From assembly GCA_035532755.1 (NCBI GenBank), contig DATKQI010000247.1, positions 1 through 6,484 of the forward strand: a DNA stretch of 6,484 nt, read 5' to 3'. The notes beneath the pieces are model-generated. The model saw only the letters and a list, made by a program, of their open reading frames with translations. It was not told where the DNA came from and made no database searches. Origin of the DNA: DATKQI01 sp035532755 (GTDB taxonomy: Bacteria; Pseudomonadota; Alphaproteobacteria; Acetobacterales; Acetobacteraceae). The stretch's first letter is position 1. Each line of letters starts with the position of its first letter. This document shows positions 5,574 through 6,484 of the stretch, in pieces. The position numbers were made by a program, and so were the translations under genes.

Positions 5574-6484
5574 ATGAACCTCATCCAAAACAGGAATGCG
5601 CCGGCCCCGCCGCCGATCGCCGATACCGACGATGCGCGATGGGCGGCCGTCGAACAGCGGGATGCAAATGCGGACGGGCGCTTCTACTACGCGGTGCGCA
5701 CGACCGGCGTCTATTGCCGCCCCTCCTGCGCGGCCCGGCTGCCCCGGCGCGAGAACGTCAGCTTCCATGCCACGCGCGCCGAGGCGGAGCAGGCGGGCTT
5801 CCGGCCGTGCAAACGGTGCCGGCCCGATGCGGCACCCCAGGCCGAGCGGCATGCCGCCGCCATCGCAGGCGCGTGCCGGCTGATCGAGACATCCGAGGAG
5901 CCGCCCGCGCTTGCCGAACTGGCCGCTGCCGCCGGGATGAGCCCCTACCATTTCCACCGCGTGTTCAAGCAGGTCACGGGCGTCACCCCGAAAGCCTACG
6001 CCACCGAGCATCGAGCGAAACGGGTGCGGGCGGAACTGGGCCAGAGCGACACCGTCACGCGTGCCATCTTCGATGCCGGCTTCAATTCCAGCGGGCGCTT
6101 CTACGAGGGCTCGGCGAAGATCCTGGGCATGACGCCGGGTGCCTATCGCGATGGCGGCGCCGGCTCGGAAATCCGCTTCGCCGTCGCCGAATGCTCGCTC
6201 GGCACGATCCTGGTCGCCGCAACGGACAAGGGCGTCGTCGCCATCCAGTTCGGCACCGATCCGGAGCGTCTCGTCCATGACTTGCAGGACCGCTTTCCGA
6301 AGGCGACCCTGAAGGGGGCAGATGCCGCGTTCGAGCGGATGGTCGCCCGGGTGGTTGGCTTCGTGGAAGCGCCGCGGCAGGGGCTCGATCTGCCGGTCGA
6401 TGTGCGCGGCACGGCGTTTCAGCAGCGCGTGTGGCAGGCGCTGCGGCAGATCCCGCTGGGCAGCACCGCGAGCTATGCCGAGGT
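5574..6484 (+). CDS. ada: Ada bifunctional regulator/methyltransferase, 3' partial
   Basis: The frame runs from ATG 5574 to the window end without a stop: 303 full codons of a protein that is usually about 350-360 residues. Ada repairs methylphosphotriesters with its N-domain and, once methylated, activates alkylation-response genes; its C-domain repairs O6-methylguanine. Seen here are the zinc domain with Cys48, 52, 79 and 82 (E. coli 38, 42, 69, 72, identical spacing; Cys48 is the acceptor), an AraC helix-turn-helix (about 92-190, including M-S-P-Y-H-F-H-R-V-F-K and a second helix pair ending M-T-P-G-A-Y-R), and the methyltransferase domain from about 198 (G-T-A-F-Q-Q-R-V-W-Q-A-L, then S-T-A-S-Y-A-E). 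The PCHR acceptor motif lies beyond the edge and cannot be checked. An in-frame ATG at 5565 is an alternative start. The candidate Ada box upstream suggests autoregulation. Confidence 0.95.
   Translation, partial: MNLIQNRNAPAPPPIADTDDARWAAVEQRDANADGRFYYAVRTTGVYCRPSCAARLPRRENVSFHATRAEAEQAGFRPCKRCRPDAAPQAERHAAAIAGACRLIETSEEPPALAELAAAAGMSPYHFHRVFKQVTGVTPKAYATEHRAKRVRAELGQSDTVTRAIFDAGFNSSGRFYEGSAKILGMTPGAYRDGGAGSEIRFAVAECSLGTILVAATDKGVVAIQFGTDPERLVHDLQDRFPKATLKGADAAFERMVARVVGFVEAPRQGLDLPVDVRGTAFQQRVWQALRQIPLGSTASYAE

Noticed and set aside
5292..6278. 328-codon minus-strand frame opposite the lysR end and ada
   Set aside because: It covers the opposite strand of the Ada zinc domain and helix-turn-helix. 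No family features, no Shine-Dalgarno.

Overview
This is a high-GC window, roughly two-thirds G+C by eye. Its gene types and codon style suggest a proteobacterium, most likely an alphaproteobacterium; Acetobacteraceae is possible, but the sequence cannot settle the genus. Seven protein-coding genes fill nearly all of it. I see no tRNA, rRNA, CRISPR array, transposase or phage gene.

Layout: (1) 1-840 (+) is the 3' part of a PhzF-family isomerase gene whose first ~26 codons lie outside the window. (2) It converges, with only 4 bp between stop codons, on a minus-strand block that reads from right to left: glutathione S-transferase (4466-3861), a double-barrel PNPOx-like flavin-binding protein (3864-2938), an AdaA-AlkA fusion (N-terminal Ada zinc domain and AraC helix-turn-helix joined to a 3-methyladenine DNA glycosylase, 2870-1284) and Ogt O6-methylguanine methyltransferase (1348-845). 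GST and PNPOx share an ATGA stop/start overlap. AlkA and Ogt overlap by 65 bp. The only gap in the block is 67 bp in front of alkA. (3) A LysR-type regulator (4573-5475, +) diverges from GST across about 106 bp that hold a perfect 7-bp inverted repeat and an AT-rich patch. (4) A 98-bp gap carrying a good match to the Ada box (AAT-N6-GCAA) precedes a full-architecture ada gene (5574 onward, +), which is cut off by the window end before its methyl-acceptor PCHR motif.

Taken together this is an alkylation-damage locus. Ada (sensor, transcription activator and methyltransferase), AdaA-AlkA (base excision of N-alkylpurines) and Ogt (direct reversal at O6-guanine) form a complete repair set. The AdaA-AlkA/Ogt pair is arranged as in the mycobacterial adaptive-response locus. 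The LysR/GST/PNPOx group between them looks like a small redox or detoxification module. It may be co-transcribed with the repair genes, but a functional link is inference. No clearly novel system is visible. The most interesting points are regulatory: the Ada box, the divergent-region palindrome, the nested hairpin at the convergent stops, and the odd overlapping AlkA tail with its tandem repeat.
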